A stretch of DNA of 44,650 nucleotides from Actinomycetota bacterium (GTDB taxonomy: Bacteria; Actinomycetota; UBA4738; HRBIN12): NCBI GenBank assembly GCA_035697485.1, contig DASSCU010000035.1, positions 1 through 44,650 on the forward strand, read 5' to 3'. Each line of letters starts with the position of its first letter. Positions within the stretch are counted from its first letter, which is position 1. Below, piece by piece: positions 33,855 through 43,827 of the stretch. A program made the translations under genes and the position numbers. Under the pieces are notes generated by a model. It was not told the origin of the DNA and made no database searches. It was given only the letters and a program-made list of their open reading frames with translations.

Positions 33855-36455
33855 ATGGACGGCGCGCGCATCCGTGAGACCTTCCTGGCGTTCTTCGAGG
33901 AACGCGGGCACGCACGTGTCCGGTCCTCGTCGCTCATCCCGCCGCCCGAATCGGGGTTGCTGCTCGCGAACGCGGGCATGAACCAGTTCATCCCGTACTT
34001 CCTCGGACAGGCGGAGCCGCCGTTCCCGAGAGCGACGAGCGTGCAGAAGTGCTTCCGCGCGAACGACATCGAGAACGTCGGACACACGGATCGCCACCTC
34101 ACGATGTTCGAGATGCTCGGCAACTTCTCGTTCGGCGACTACTTCAAGGCGGAGTCGTGCGCGTGGGGCCTCGAGCTCGTGACCGAAGGCTACGGCATCG
34201 ACCTCGACCGTCTGTGGACGACGGTCTACGAGACCGACGACGAGACGATCGATATCTGGCAGGACCTGGGCATCCCGCCGGAGCGCATCGTGCGCCGCGG
34301 CAAAGCCGACAACTACTGGTTCGTCTCGGCCGGCCCGGCCGGGCCGTGCAGTGAGATCTTCGTGGATCGGGGAGCCGAGCACGGCGCCGAGGGCGGCCCT
34401 GAGGTCGACGAGGACCGCTACATGGAGATCTGGAACCACGTCTTCATGCAGGAACAGGTCGACGAGCACGCGGAGGTCGTCGGGGAGCTACCGAAGAAGA
34501 ACATCGATACCGGGGCGAGCATCGAGCGCATCGCGGTCGCGCTCCAGGGCACCGGGAGCTTCTTCGAGACCGACCTGTTCGCGCCGTTGCTCGAGGCGGT
34601 TGAGTCGATGTCCGGGAAGCACTACGGCGCCGACGAGCGCAACGACATCGCGATCAGGGTGATCGGCGAGCACGCGCGCGCCACGGCCTTCCTCGTGGCC
34701 GACGGCGTCCAGGCCTCGAACGAGGGGCGCGGATACATCCTGCGGCGCATGGTGCGGCGGGTCGTCTCGAGGGCTCGCCAGTTGGGCGTGCAGGGTGAGG
34801 TGCTGCGGCCGCTCGTCGACGTCGTGGTCGAGGGCTTCGGCGAGGCGTACCCGGAGCTCGTCGAGAACCGGGCCTTCGTCGAGCAGGTGCTGGGCTCGGA
34901 AGAGGAGCGTTTCAGCGCCACCCTGCGCCAGGGCATGGTGCTCTTCGACGAGGCGAGGGGTCGCGCACAGGGTCGCGAGGTGAGCGGCGCCGACGCGTTC
35001 AAGCTCTCCGACACGTTCGGGTTCCCGATCGAGCTGACGGTCGAGCTCGCAGCCGACGCCGGCCTGGCCGTCGACGAGCAGGGGTTCCGAGAGTTGCTCG
35101 AGGAGCAACGCTCCCGCGCGCGGGCCGCGGCGAAGAAGGTTGCGCTCGGCCTCGACGCCGGCGCAGTGCCGCCGAGCGAGTTCCTGGGGTACACGCAGCC
35201 CGAGGCCGAGTCACCGATCCGCCTGCTCCTCGACGCCGAGCACGGGGAGCTCGATGCTGCACAGGAAGGCGACGAGGTGGCGCTGTTCCTCGACCGCACA
35301 CCGTTCTACGCCGAGTCGGGGGGGCAGGTCGGCGATCACGGGGAGATCCGCACGCACACGGGCACCGTGCGCGTGCACGACGCTCAGTGGGCGGGCCCCT
35401 CATCGATCATGCACGTCGGCACCGTGACCTCGGGGGAGATCCGCGCCGGGCAGGACGCGATCGCCGAGATCGACCGCCAGCGCCGTGAGGCGACGGCTCG
35501 GTCGCACACGTCGACCCACGTCGTGCACTGGACCCTGAAGCACATCCTGGGCGAGCACGCCCGTCAGGCCGGCTCGCTCGTCGCCCCGGGGCGGCTCCGG
35601 TTCGATTTCCCGAACCCGGGGGCAGTGTCGAACGATGTGCTCGAGCAGGCCGAGCTCGAGGCGAACCGACTGCTCGCGCGCGACGACGCACCGCACATCT
35701 TCGAGACCTCGATGGACGAGGCCAAGGCCCTCGGCGCGACGATGCTGTTCGACGAGAAGTACGGCGACGTCGTGCGCGTGGTCGAGATCGGTGACTACTC
35801 GCGTGAGCTCTGTGGCGGCACCCACGTCGAGCGCACCGGTCGCATCGGCGTGCTCCGGATCCTGCACGAAGGCTCGATCGGCTCCGGCATGCGCCGCGTC
35901 GAGGCGCTCGTCGGTCCGGATGCTCTGCGCGAGATCAACGCCGAACGCGAGCTGCTGCGCGGTCTGGTCGAGGCGCTCGGGAGCAAGGACGCCGCCGCCG
36001 CCCTCGATCACGCCCGCCGGGTGGTCGAGGAGAACAAGCGCCTGAGGAACGAGCTCGGACGGTTGTCGCAACAGCAGGCGGCGGGTCGGGTCGACGAGAT
36101 CGTCGCGGCTGCCTCGAACGTCGACGGGGTGCGCCTGGTCGCCACGGTGACCGACGACGACGCCGACACGCTGCGTGACCTCGCCCAGAAGACGGTCGGC
36201 AAGCTCGGGGGCGAGGCCGCGGTGGTGCTCGGTTCCGCGCAGGGAGGGAAGGCGCTGCTCGTGGCCGCGTGTTCGAAGCCACTCACCGACCGTGGAGTGA
36301 CCGCCCCGGCTCTGCTCGAACACGCGGCGGCCGTGATCGGCGGCGGTGCGGGCGGCAAGCCCGGGCTCGGGTTCGCCGGGGGCAAGCTCGCCGAGGGGGT
36401 CGTGCCCGCCGTCGAGAGCATCGCGGCACGCCTCGAGGAGCTCCTCGACGCGTGA
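33855..36455 (+). CDS. alaS: Alanyl-tRNA synthetase
   Basis: This 866-residue class II enzyme carries the catalytic core (RETFLAFFEERGHARV, NAGMNQFIPYFLG, MFEMLGNFSFGDYFK), the editing domain with zinc residues HTSTHVVH and CGGTHVERTG, and a C-terminal DHHA1 oligomerisation domain (GGGAGGKPGLGFAGGK). The length is normal. It is transcribed from its own promoter with ruvX, mltG and aroE following at short distances, in the same order as in mycobacteria. Confidence 0.97.
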   Translation: MDGARIRETFLAFFEERGHARVRSSSLIPPPESGLLLANAGMNQFIPYFLGQAEPPFPRATSVQKCFRANDIENVGHTDRHLTMFEMLGNFSFGDYFKAESCAWGLELVTEGYGIDLDRLWTTVYETDDETIDIWQDLGIPPERIVRRGKADNYWFVSAGPAGPCSEIFVDRGAEHGAEGGPEVDEDRYMEIWNHVFMQEQVDEHAEVVGELPKKNIDTGASIERIAVALQGTGSFFETDLFAPLLEAVESMSGKHYGADERNDIAIRVIGEHARATAFLVADGVQASNEGRGYILRRMVRRVVSRARQLGVQGEVLRPLVDVVVEGFGEAYPELVENRAFVEQVLGSEEERFSATLRQGMVLFDEARGRAQGREVSGADAFKLSDTFGFPIELTVELAADAGLAVDEQGFRELLEEQRSRARAAAKKVALGLDAGAVPPSEFLGYTQPEAESPIRLLLDAEHGELDAAQEGDEVALFLDRTPFYAESGGQVGDHGEIRTHTGTVRVHDAQWAGPSSIMHVGTVTSGEIRAGQDAIAEIDRQRREATARSHTSTHVVHWTLKHILGEHARQAGSLVAPGRLRFDFPNPGAVSNDVLEQAELEANRLLARDDAPHIFETSMDEAKALGATMLFDEKYGDVVRVVEIGDYSRELCGGTHVERTGRIGVLRILHEGSIGSGMRRVEALVGPDALREINAERELLRGLVEALGSKDAAAALDHARRVVEENKRLRNELGRLSQQQAAGRVDEIVAAASNVDGVRLVATVTDDDADTLRDLAQKTVGKLGGEAAVVLGSAQGGKALLVAACSKPLTDRGVTAPALLEHAAAVIGGGAGGKPGLGFAGGKLAEGVVPAVESIAARLEELLDA

Positions 36456-36456
36456 G

Positions 36457-36915
36457 ATGACGTCCGCACCTGCCGGAGACGGCCCCGGGGAGACCGCGGC
36501 GCCGGGGAGGGTGCTCGGCCTCGACCTCGGCGATGCCCGCGTCGGCGTTGCGATCTCGGACCCGGAGCGGCGCGTCGCGGTTCCCCACGGGACGATCAGG
36601 GTGGGACAGCCGCCGGGCGAGCTCAAGGCCGTCGCCGCCCTCGTCCACGACCTGGGTGTCGCCGTGGTCGTCGTCGGCCATCCCAGGTCGATGTCGGGCG
36701 CGTCGGGACCTCGCGCCCAGCAGGCGGAGGCCTTCGCCGAGGCGCTCGGATCGATCGTCGGGGTGCCTGTCGAGCTGCAGGACGAACGCCTGAGCACCGT
36801 CGAGGCCGAGCGTGCGCTCCGAGAGGCCGGGGTCACCGGGGCGCGACGGCGCCGCGTCGTCGACCAGAGCGCGGCCACCGTGATCCTCGGTGCCTGGCTC
36901 GATGCGCACCGATGA
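36457..36915 (+). CDS. ruvX: Putative pre-16S rRNA nuclease / Holliday junction resolvase-like YqgF
   Basis: This 152-residue RNase H-fold protein shows VLGLDLGDARVGVAISDP at the N-terminus, VVVVGHPRSMSG in the middle, and QDERLSTVEAERAL then DQSAATVIL at the end, the YqgF pattern. A disordered 17-residue N-terminal extension precedes the domain. In E. coli the family matures the 5' end of 16S rRNA. ATG lies 1 base after the alaS stop. Confidence 0.92.
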   Translation: MTSAPAGDGPGETAAPGRVLGLDLGDARVGVAISDPERRVAVPHGTIRVGQPPGELKAVAALVHDLGVAVVVVGHPRSMSGASGPRAQQAEAFAEALGSIVGVPVELQDERLSTVEAERALREAGVTGARRRRVVDQSAATVILGAWLDAHR

Positions 36916-36939
36916 CACATCGCCACCACGACTGACCGG

Positions 36940-36945
36940 TATCCT
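36940..36945 (+). promoter_or_regulatory. -10 box (TATCCT) of mltG, leaderless arrangement
   Basis: CcggTATCCT is followed by 6 bases (cggccg) and the GTG at 36952. There is no purine-rich ribosome-binding site between them. Confidence 0.55.
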
Positions 36946-36951
36946 CGGCCG

Positions 36952-38016
36952 GTGCAGACGACCACGCCGCGACGTGCGGACCGCCATGCGCAGCCTGACC
37001 GTCCTCGGCGGACGACTTCCCTCCTGATCCTATTCGTCGTGCTCGCGGGGCTCACGGTGGGTCTCGTGATGGCGAGCAGGCACTACGAGCGCTGTCAGGG
37101 AGCGGCGGAAGGGCCGAAGCGCCCCGTGTCGTTCACCGTCGACGACGGCGTCACCGCGGAGCGGGTCGTGGAGGATCTGGCGGCGGAACGCGTGATCCCC
37201 TGCAGCGGCTTCATCGGGAACCTGTTGATGCGGGGCACCGGGCGCTCCGACGAGATCAGGGCAGGGACCTTCACGCTCACGACCGGCATGACCCTCGACG
37301 AGGCCGTCGACGTGCTCACCACGCCTCCGAAGCAGATCCCCACCGCCGATCTGTTGGTGCCGCCCGGGTATCGCGTCAGCCAGATCGCCGACGCGGTCGA
37401 GGAGTCGCTCGGCATCCCAGCCGACGAGTTCCTCGCCCGCGTCGAGACGGGCAGGTTCGATCGCCCGGCCGCGCTTCCCGCCGGTGCGTCGCTGGAGGGG
37501 TTCCTGTGGCCCGAGACGTATCGCATCCCGATGAGGGACGACGCCGACGCGGTGATCCAGCGTCTGCTGACCCAGTTCTCCGAGGAGACGTCGAGCCTTC
37601 CGTGGGAGCGGGCCCAGGACCTCGGCGTGACGCCCTACGAGATCGTCGTGATCGCCTCGATGATCGAGAAGGAAGCGGCCGTGCAGCGCGACCGGCCGCT
37701 GATCGCAGGCGTGATCTACAACCGCCTGCGGGACGGGATGGCCCTGGGCATCGATGCCACGTTGCTGTACGACGACCCGACCCCCGACGGAGAGCTGTCG
37801 ACGGCCGACATCGAGACCGACGGTCCGTACAACACCCGGATGCGCACCGGGCTGCCGCCGACCCCGATCGCGAGCCCCTACCTCTGGTCGCTGCGGGCTG
37901 CACTGAACCCTGCCGACACGCCGTACTACTACTACGTGCTCTGCGGCGACGACGGGGGGCACCGATTCGCCGTGACGTACGACGAACATCTGGCGAACGT
38001 CGATGCCTGCCTCTGA
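36952..38016 (+). CDS. mltG: Endolytic transglycosylase MltG (YceG family)
   Basis: This 354-residue membrane protein has a basic cytoplasmic N-terminus, one helix (about 22-44) and a LysM-like region (SFTVDDGVTAERVVEDLAAERVI). The YceG catalytic domain follows, with the signature VIASMIEKEAAVQRDRPLIAGVIYNRL including the catalytic Glu, and the late ALNPADTPYYYYV. It cleaves nascent glycan strands outside the membrane and limits their length. The last 14 bases overlap aroE. Order alaS-ruvX-mltG-aroE is conserved in actinobacteria. Confidence 0.94.
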   Translation: MQTTTPRRADRHAQPDRPRRTTSLLILFVVLAGLTVGLVMASRHYERCQGAAEGPKRPVSFTVDDGVTAERVVEDLAAERVIPCSGFIGNLLMRGTGRSDEIRAGTFTLTTGMTLDEAVDVLTTPPKQIPTADLLVPPGYRVSQIADAVEESLGIPADEFLARVETGRFDRPAALPAGASLEGFLWPETYRIPMRDDADAVIQRLLTQFSEETSSLPWERAQDLGVTPYEIVVIASMIEKEAAVQRDRPLIAGVIYNRLRDGMALGIDATLLYDDPTPDGELSTADIETDGPYNTRMRTGLPPTPIASPYLWSLRAALNPADTPYYYYVLCGDDGGHRFAVTYDEHLANVDACL

Positions 38017-38875
38017 TGACCTTCGGGTGCCCATCTCGATCGGGGGAGGCACGCATGTCGTCGGGGTGATCGGTTGGCCCGTCGAGCACAGCCTCTCGCC
38101 GGCGATCCACAACGCGGCGTTCGCATCGCTCGGCATGGATTGGGTCTACGTACCCCTTCCGGTGGCGCCCGGCGCGATGCGCGCGGCCGCCGACGGGCTG
38201 GTGGGTCTCGGGCTCCGTGGCGCCAACGTCACGATGCCGCACAAGACCGAGAGCGCCGATCTCGCCGACGAGCTGTCCGAGGATGCGCGGCGACTGCGAG
38301 CGGTCAACACGTTCGTGGTGGCCGGAGACCGGCTGGTCGGGCACAACACCGACACGCCCGGGTTCGATCGGTTCCTGCGGCGCGACGCAGGGTTCGACGC
38401 CGCCGGACGGTCCGCGCTCGTGCTGGGTGCGGGTGGTGCCGCACGGGCGGTCGCACTCGCCCTGGCGCTCGCGGGCGCCGCCGAACTGTGCGTCGCCGTG
38501 CGGGACGCCGGACGCGCCGACGACCTCCTCCTCGCGATCGAGGGGACGGACCTCGCGGTCGAGGTGGTGCCGTTCGACGAGGCGGCGGCCCGGCGTGCCG
38601 ATCTCGTCGTGAACGCCACCCCGGTCGGCGCCGACGGTCGATCGTTCCCGCCCATTCCCGTGCTCGGGCCGGATGTGCTGGTGATCGATCTCCTCTACCG
38701 GCCGGTGGTGACCCCCCTCCAGGTGCGCGCTCGCGAGGCGGGGGCCGAGTCGTTCGGGGGACTCGGACTGCTCCTGCATCAGGCCGCGCTGTCGTTCGAG
38801 CTGTGGACCGGGACCCCGGCGCCGCTCGACGTGATGTCGGCGGCGGCCGTGGCCACGGTTGCCGAGCACGACTGA
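38003..38875 (+). CDS. aroE: Shikimate dehydrogenase
   Basis: This 290-residue NADP-dependent enzyme of the shikimate pathway has GWPVEHSLSPAIHNAAF, the catalytic Lys in NVTMPHKTESADL, the Asp in NTDTPGFDRFL, the Rossmann loop VLGAGGAARAVALAL, and the C-terminal GLGLLLHQAALSFELW. The ATG at 38003 overlaps mltG by 14 bases. No other aro gene follows; the next operon is the pilus locus. Confidence 0.95.
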   Translation: MPASDDLRVPISIGGGTHVVGVIGWPVEHSLSPAIHNAAFASLGMDWVYVPLPVAPGAMRAAADGLVGLGLRGANVTMPHKTESADLADELSEDARRLRAVNTFVVAGDRLVGHNTDTPGFDRFLRRDAGFDAAGRSALVLGAGGAARAVALALALAGAAELCVAVRDAGRADDLLLAIEGTDLAVEVVPFDEAAARRADLVVNATPVGADGRSFPPIPVLGPDVLVIDLLYRPVVTPLQVRAREAGAESFGGLGLLLHQAALSFELWTGTPAPLDVMSAAAVATVAEHD

Positions 38876-38976
38876 CCGGCCCGCCGTCGGCGCTGGTCTC
38901 TGACCACCCTCGGTTCGGCTGCCATCGCCGGCTCTCTCTCAAGGGCGGTCGTCGCGCCGTCGATGCAGCTCGTGAG

Positions 38977-39693
38977 ATGGACGACTACTCCGCGCTCGCG
39001 CAGCGGATCTCCGTGAGCGTGAGCGGGGTGTCGGGCGCCCTCATCCTGTCGAGGGACGGGCTGGTGCTCGGCGCCCACCCGAACGAGGACGAGAGCCTCG
39101 CCAAACCGGCGTGGCTCAAGTTCGTCACGCTCGGCGAGCCCGACCGGAGCTTCGTGGAGTTCCCCGATCAGGTGTGGGCCTACGTCAAGCGCGGACCGTA
39201 CGCGGCCTTCGCCACGGCGCAAGCGGGGACCCGACCGGGCATCCTCGTCGACCAGATGGAGCAAGTGCTCCTGATCGCGGAGGACGGACGGGCACGTCGT
39301 GACACGCTCAGGGTCCCCGATTCGAACGCGGCCCCTTCAGGCAAGCCACGGACGTCGCTCCATCCGTCGGCGGACAACCCATCGCCCGTGGAGGTCACGG
39401 CGGGTCCTCGAGAACGAGGCGCGACCGCGGCTTTCCAGCCCGACCGTCGCGGCTTCTCCCAGGATCCAGGCGGGAAGGGAGGCAAGGAGACGTTCGTCGC
39501 CGCAGGCGATCCGGAGGGGGCACCGGTGGCCGACGTGGCCCCCTCGACGCTGAAGAAGAAGCACCGGAAGCTCGCCGGCACGGGCGGTGACTTGGGCTTC
39601 GACGAGGACGCGGAGGTGGACCGGGTCCTCCTGGCCAAAGAGTTCTCGGGATTGCTTCAGGTGGATTCGGAGGATGACGAAGGAAGTTCTTGA
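38977..39693 (+). CDS. Roadblock/LC7-like protein with disordered tail, head of the pilus operon
   Basis: This 238-residue protein has an N-terminal alpha/beta domain (about 1-105) that resembles roadblock/LC7 (MglB-like) folds. A helix is followed by VSGALILSRDGLVLGA, a second helix, WAYVKRGPYAAFATAQ and a final helix DQMEQVLLIAED. The rest is disordered, rich in Pro, Gly, Arg and Ser, and ends in an acidic helix (about 208-238, DRVLLAKEFSGLLQ then DSEDDEGSS). No membrane segment. Start ATG 38977. It stands 32 bases before pilB, on the same strand. The fold assignment is by pattern, not by search. Confidence 0.6.
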   Translation: MDDYSALAQRISVSVSGVSGALILSRDGLVLGAHPNEDESLAKPAWLKFVTLGEPDRSFVEFPDQVWAYVKRGPYAAFATAQAGTRPGILVDQMEQVLLIAEDGRARRDTLRVPDSNAAPSGKPRTSLHPSADNPSPVEVTAGPRERGATAAFQPDRRGFSQDPGGKGGKETFVAAGDPEGAPVADVAPSTLKKKHRKLAGTGGDLGFDEDAEVDRVLLAKEFSGLLQVDSEDDEGSS

Positions 39694-39725
39694 GACCTAA
39701 GCCCAACGGGAGCACAAGGACGGCG

Positions 39726-41411
39726 ATGACTACGGTCAAGCGCAAGTCGAAACAGCTGGGTCAGATCCTGATCGAGCTGGGCATGATCACGCCCGAACAG
39801 CTGGAAACGGCGCTCGAGGAGCATCGACGCACGCCCAAGTCGTTGGGTCGCGTGCTGATCGACATGGGCATGATCAAGGAAGGCGACCTGGTGCGCGCCC
39901 TCGCCGAGCAGGTCGGACTCGAGTTCGTCGACCTCTCCGAGCACCAGATCGACCCCACGGCGACGACCCTGCTGCCCGAGGCGCTGGCCCGTCGGTACCG
40001 GGCGATCCCGATCGGCGAGCGCGACGGCAAGCTGCTCGTGGCGATGTCGGATCCGGCCAACGTCTACGCGCTCGACGACATCCGCACGATCACGAACCGC
40101 GACGTCCAGCCCCTGGTGGCCACGGCCGCCGACGTCGAGCGTGCGATCCAGAAGTTCGCGGGCATCGACGGGCAGGTCGAGGCGCTCGCGAGCGTCGCGG
40201 CCGACGCGATCGAGTCCGAGGACGAGCAGCTGGAAGCCGCCCTCGAGGACGCCCCCATCGTCAAGCTCGTGAACGCGATCATGACCCAGGCGGTCGGCGA
40301 CCGAGCCTCCGACGTGCATATCGAACCCGCCGAGAAGAACGTCCGCATCCGCTTCCGCGTCGACGGCGTGCTCCACGAGCCGATGCCGCCGGCCCCCAAG
40401 AACATCCAGGGCGGCCTGATCTCCCGGTTGAAGGTCATGGCCGAGCTCAACATCGCGGAGAAGCGCGTGCCGCAGGACGGACGCATCTCGATGAAGGTCG
40501 GCGGGAAGCAGCTCGACCTGCGTCTCGCGACCCTGCCGACGGTCTTCGGCGAGAAGGTCGTGATCCGCATCCTGGACAAGTCCCAGGCGCTGCTGAGGCT
40601 CGAGGATCTCGGCTTCCTCGAGGACCCCTACAAGCGGTTCGCCCAGTCGTTCCGCAAGCCCTACGGCGCGATCCTCGTGACCGGTCCCACCGGCTCGGGC
40701 AAGTCGACCACGATGTACTCGACGCTCAACATCCTGAACGAGGAAGACAAGAACATCATCACGGTCGAGGACCCGGTCGAGTACCGGCTGAACGGCGTGA
40801 ACCAGATGCAGGTGAACCCGAAGGCCGGTCTCACGTTCGCGAGCGCCCTGCGGTCGATCCTGCGCGCCGACCCCGACATCGTGCTGATCGGTGAGGTCCG
40901 GGACCGAGAGACCGCGACGATCGCGATCGAGGCCGCGCTGACGGGTCACCTCGTCCTGACCTCGCTGCACACGAACGACGCTCCGAGCGCGATCACGAGG
41001 CTGACCGAGATGGACGTCGAGACCTTCCTCGTGGCCTCGGCGATCGACTCGGTCGTCGCCCAGCGACTCGCCCGCAAGCTGTGCGAGCGCTGCAAGGTCG
41101 CCTACCGGCCCGAGGAGCCCGAGCTCCAGGCGGCGGGCTTCCCCCAGTGGCTGTGGCCGGAGATCACCGAGATCTACCGGGCGCAGGGATGCGCGGCGTG
41201 TGCCAACACCGGCTACCGCGGCCGGATGGGTCTCTACGAAGTGATGCCGATGACCGAAGAGATCGAGCGTCTGACCGTCGAGCGAGCCTCCTCGGACGTG
41301 ATCAAGGCCACGGCGATCCAGCAGGGCATGATCAGCCTGCGGGACGACGGCCTCGAGAAGGTTCGCATGGGCGTCACCTCGATCGAGGAAGTCGCGAGGG
41401 TGGTGAAGTGA
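39726..41411 (+). CDS. pilB: Type IV pilus assembly ATPase PilB
   Basis: This 561-residue GspE/PilB motor powers pilus extension. Two MshEN-like repeats occupy the N-terminus (about 8-33 and 38-63). The ATPase core has Walker A GPTGSGKST (320-328), the Asp box around 347-350, Walker B DPDIVLIGE (382-390) and the His-box HLVLTSLHTNDAP. The zinc cysteines 453, 456, 489 and 492 are present. The ATG at 39726 is chosen because aagga (39716-39720) lies 5 bases upstream; a TTG at 39690 overlapping the previous stop is less likely. pilT starts 1-7 bases downstream. Confidence 0.93.
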   Translation: MTTVKRKSKQLGQILIELGMITPEQLETALEEHRRTPKSLGRVLIDMGMIKEGDLVRALAEQVGLEFVDLSEHQIDPTATTLLPEALARRYRAIPIGERDGKLLVAMSDPANVYALDDIRTITNRDVQPLVATAADVERAIQKFAGIDGQVEALASVAADAIESEDEQLEAALEDAPIVKLVNAIMTQAVGDRASDVHIEPAEKNVRIRFRVDGVLHEPMPPAPKNIQGGLISRLKVMAELNIAEKRVPQDGRISMKVGGKQLDLRLATLPTVFGEKVVIRILDKSQALLRLEDLGFLEDPYKRFAQSFRKPYGAILVTGPTGSGKSTTMYSTLNILNEEDKNIITVEDPVEYRLNGVNQMQVNPKAGLTFASALRSILRADPDIVLIGEVRDRETATIAIEAALTGHLVLTSLHTNDAPSAITRLTEMDVETFLVASAIDSVVAQRLARKLCERCKVAYRPEEPELQAAGFPQWLWPEITEIYRAQGCAACANTGYRGRMGLYEVMPMTEEIERLTVERASSDVIKATAIQQGMISLRDDGLEKVRMGVTSIEEVARVVK

Positions 41412-41412
41412 C

Positions 41413-42579
<1,167 letters not shown>

Positions 42580-42591
42580 GGGAGACCCTCG

Positions 42592-43803
42592 ATGGCTCAG
42601 ACCTTCCAGTACAAGGTCCGCGACAGGGCGGGCAACATGGTCACCGGCACGCTGGTGGCCGACAGCGAGATGCTCGTGCTCCAGCGCCTGCGCGAGATGG
42701 GGTACACGCCGCTCGAGGTCGGCAAGGAGAAGAAGGGACTCAACCTCGAGATCAACGTCAGGAAGGCCAAGGTCAAGCTGAAGGACCTCTCGGTCTTCTC
42801 GCGGCAGTTCGCGACGATGATCAACTCGGGCCTGCCGATCCTGCGGGCGCTGGCGATCCTGTCGGAGCAGACCGAGAACAAGCTGCTCGCCGAGACGCTC
42901 ACGGCCTGTCGCATGGACGTCGAGCAGGGCTCTTCGCTCTCTGGTGCGATGCAGAAGCACCCGAAGGTCTTCAACGACCTCTACATCTCGATGGTGAAGT
43001 CCGGTGAGATGGGAGGCTCGCTCGACACGACCCTGCTGAAGCTCGCCGCGATGCTCGAGCGAGAGGTGCACCTGCGGGGCAAGATCAAGTCGGCGATGAC
43101 CTATCCGGTCGCCGTGCTCGGCCTCGTGTTGCTGATCATGTCGGCGATGCTGCTGTTCGTCGTGCCGCAGTTCAAGGGCATCTACGGGCAGCTCGGCGGC
43201 ACGCTCCCGCTCCCGACCCGCGCGCTGATCACGATGTCCGACCTGATGAAGCAGTTCTGGTACATCTTCGTCGCAGGGTTCTTCATCGCACGGTTCTTCT
43301 TCCGCCGGTACAAGAAGACCGAGAACGGTCGCACGCAGGTCGACCGCCTGAAGCTGCGGGCGCCGGTGTTCGGGCCCCTGTTCCACAAGACGGCGCTGTC
43401 GCGGTTCTCGAGCACCCTTGCGATGCTGCTCTCGGCCGGCGTGCCGATCCTTCAGGCCCTCGACATCGTCGCCGACACGGTCAACAACAAGATCATCTCC
43501 CGGGCGGTCACCGACGTGCAGTCGAGCGTGCGCGAAGGCGAGTCGATCGCGAAGCCGCTTTCGAAGCATGAGGTGTTCCCACCCATGGTCGTCCAGATGA
43601 TCGCGGTGGGCGAGGAAACCGGGCAGGTCGACACGATGCTCACGAAGGTGGCGCAGTTCTACGACCAGGAGGTCGAGGCGTCGGTCGACGCCCTGACGTC
43701 GTTGATCGAGCCGCTGCTGATCGCGGTGATCGGCGGCTTCGTGGGCGCGGCCGTGATCGCCCTGTACATGCCGATGTTCAACATCATCAAGCTGATCAAG
43801 TAG
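42592..43803 (+). CDS. pilC: Type IV pilus inner-membrane platform protein PilC
   Basis: This 403-residue GspF-family protein anchors the assembly ATPases. Two T2SSF domains are visible: LSVFSRQFATMINSGLPILRAL with SGAMQKHPKVFNDLYISMVKSGEMGGSLD, and the second with LSRFSSTLAMLLSAGVPILQALDIV and FPPMVVQMIAVGEETGQVDTML. Membrane helices follow each domain (about 180-200, 226-244 and 370-395). ATG at 42592 with ggag upstream. It ends the pilB-pilT-pilC operon, followed by a strong terminator. Confidence 0.95.
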   Translation: MAQTFQYKVRDRAGNMVTGTLVADSEMLVLQRLREMGYTPLEVGKEKKGLNLEINVRKAKVKLKDLSVFSRQFATMINSGLPILRALAILSEQTENKLLAETLTACRMDVEQGSSLSGAMQKHPKVFNDLYISMVKSGEMGGSLDTTLLKLAAMLEREVHLRGKIKSAMTYPVAVLGLVLLIMSAMLLFVVPQFKGIYGQLGGTLPLPTRALITMSDLMKQFWYIFVAGFFIARFFFRRYKKTENGRTQVDRLKLRAPVFGPLFHKTALSRFSSTLAMLLSAGVPILQALDIVADTVNNKIISRAVTDVQSSVREGESIAKPLSKHEVFPPMVVQMIAVGEETGQVDTMLTKVAQFYDQEVEASVDALTSLIEPLLIAVIGGFVGAAVIALYMPMFNIIKLIK

Positions 43804-43827
43804 AGCACCCCGTCGAGTTAGGTCCAA

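Noticed and set aside
38876-38976. Promoter for the pilus operon between aroE and the roadblock-like gene
   Set aside because: No TAnnnT box with acceptable position was found; a short tggtc-tct-gacca hairpin is present but too weak to call.
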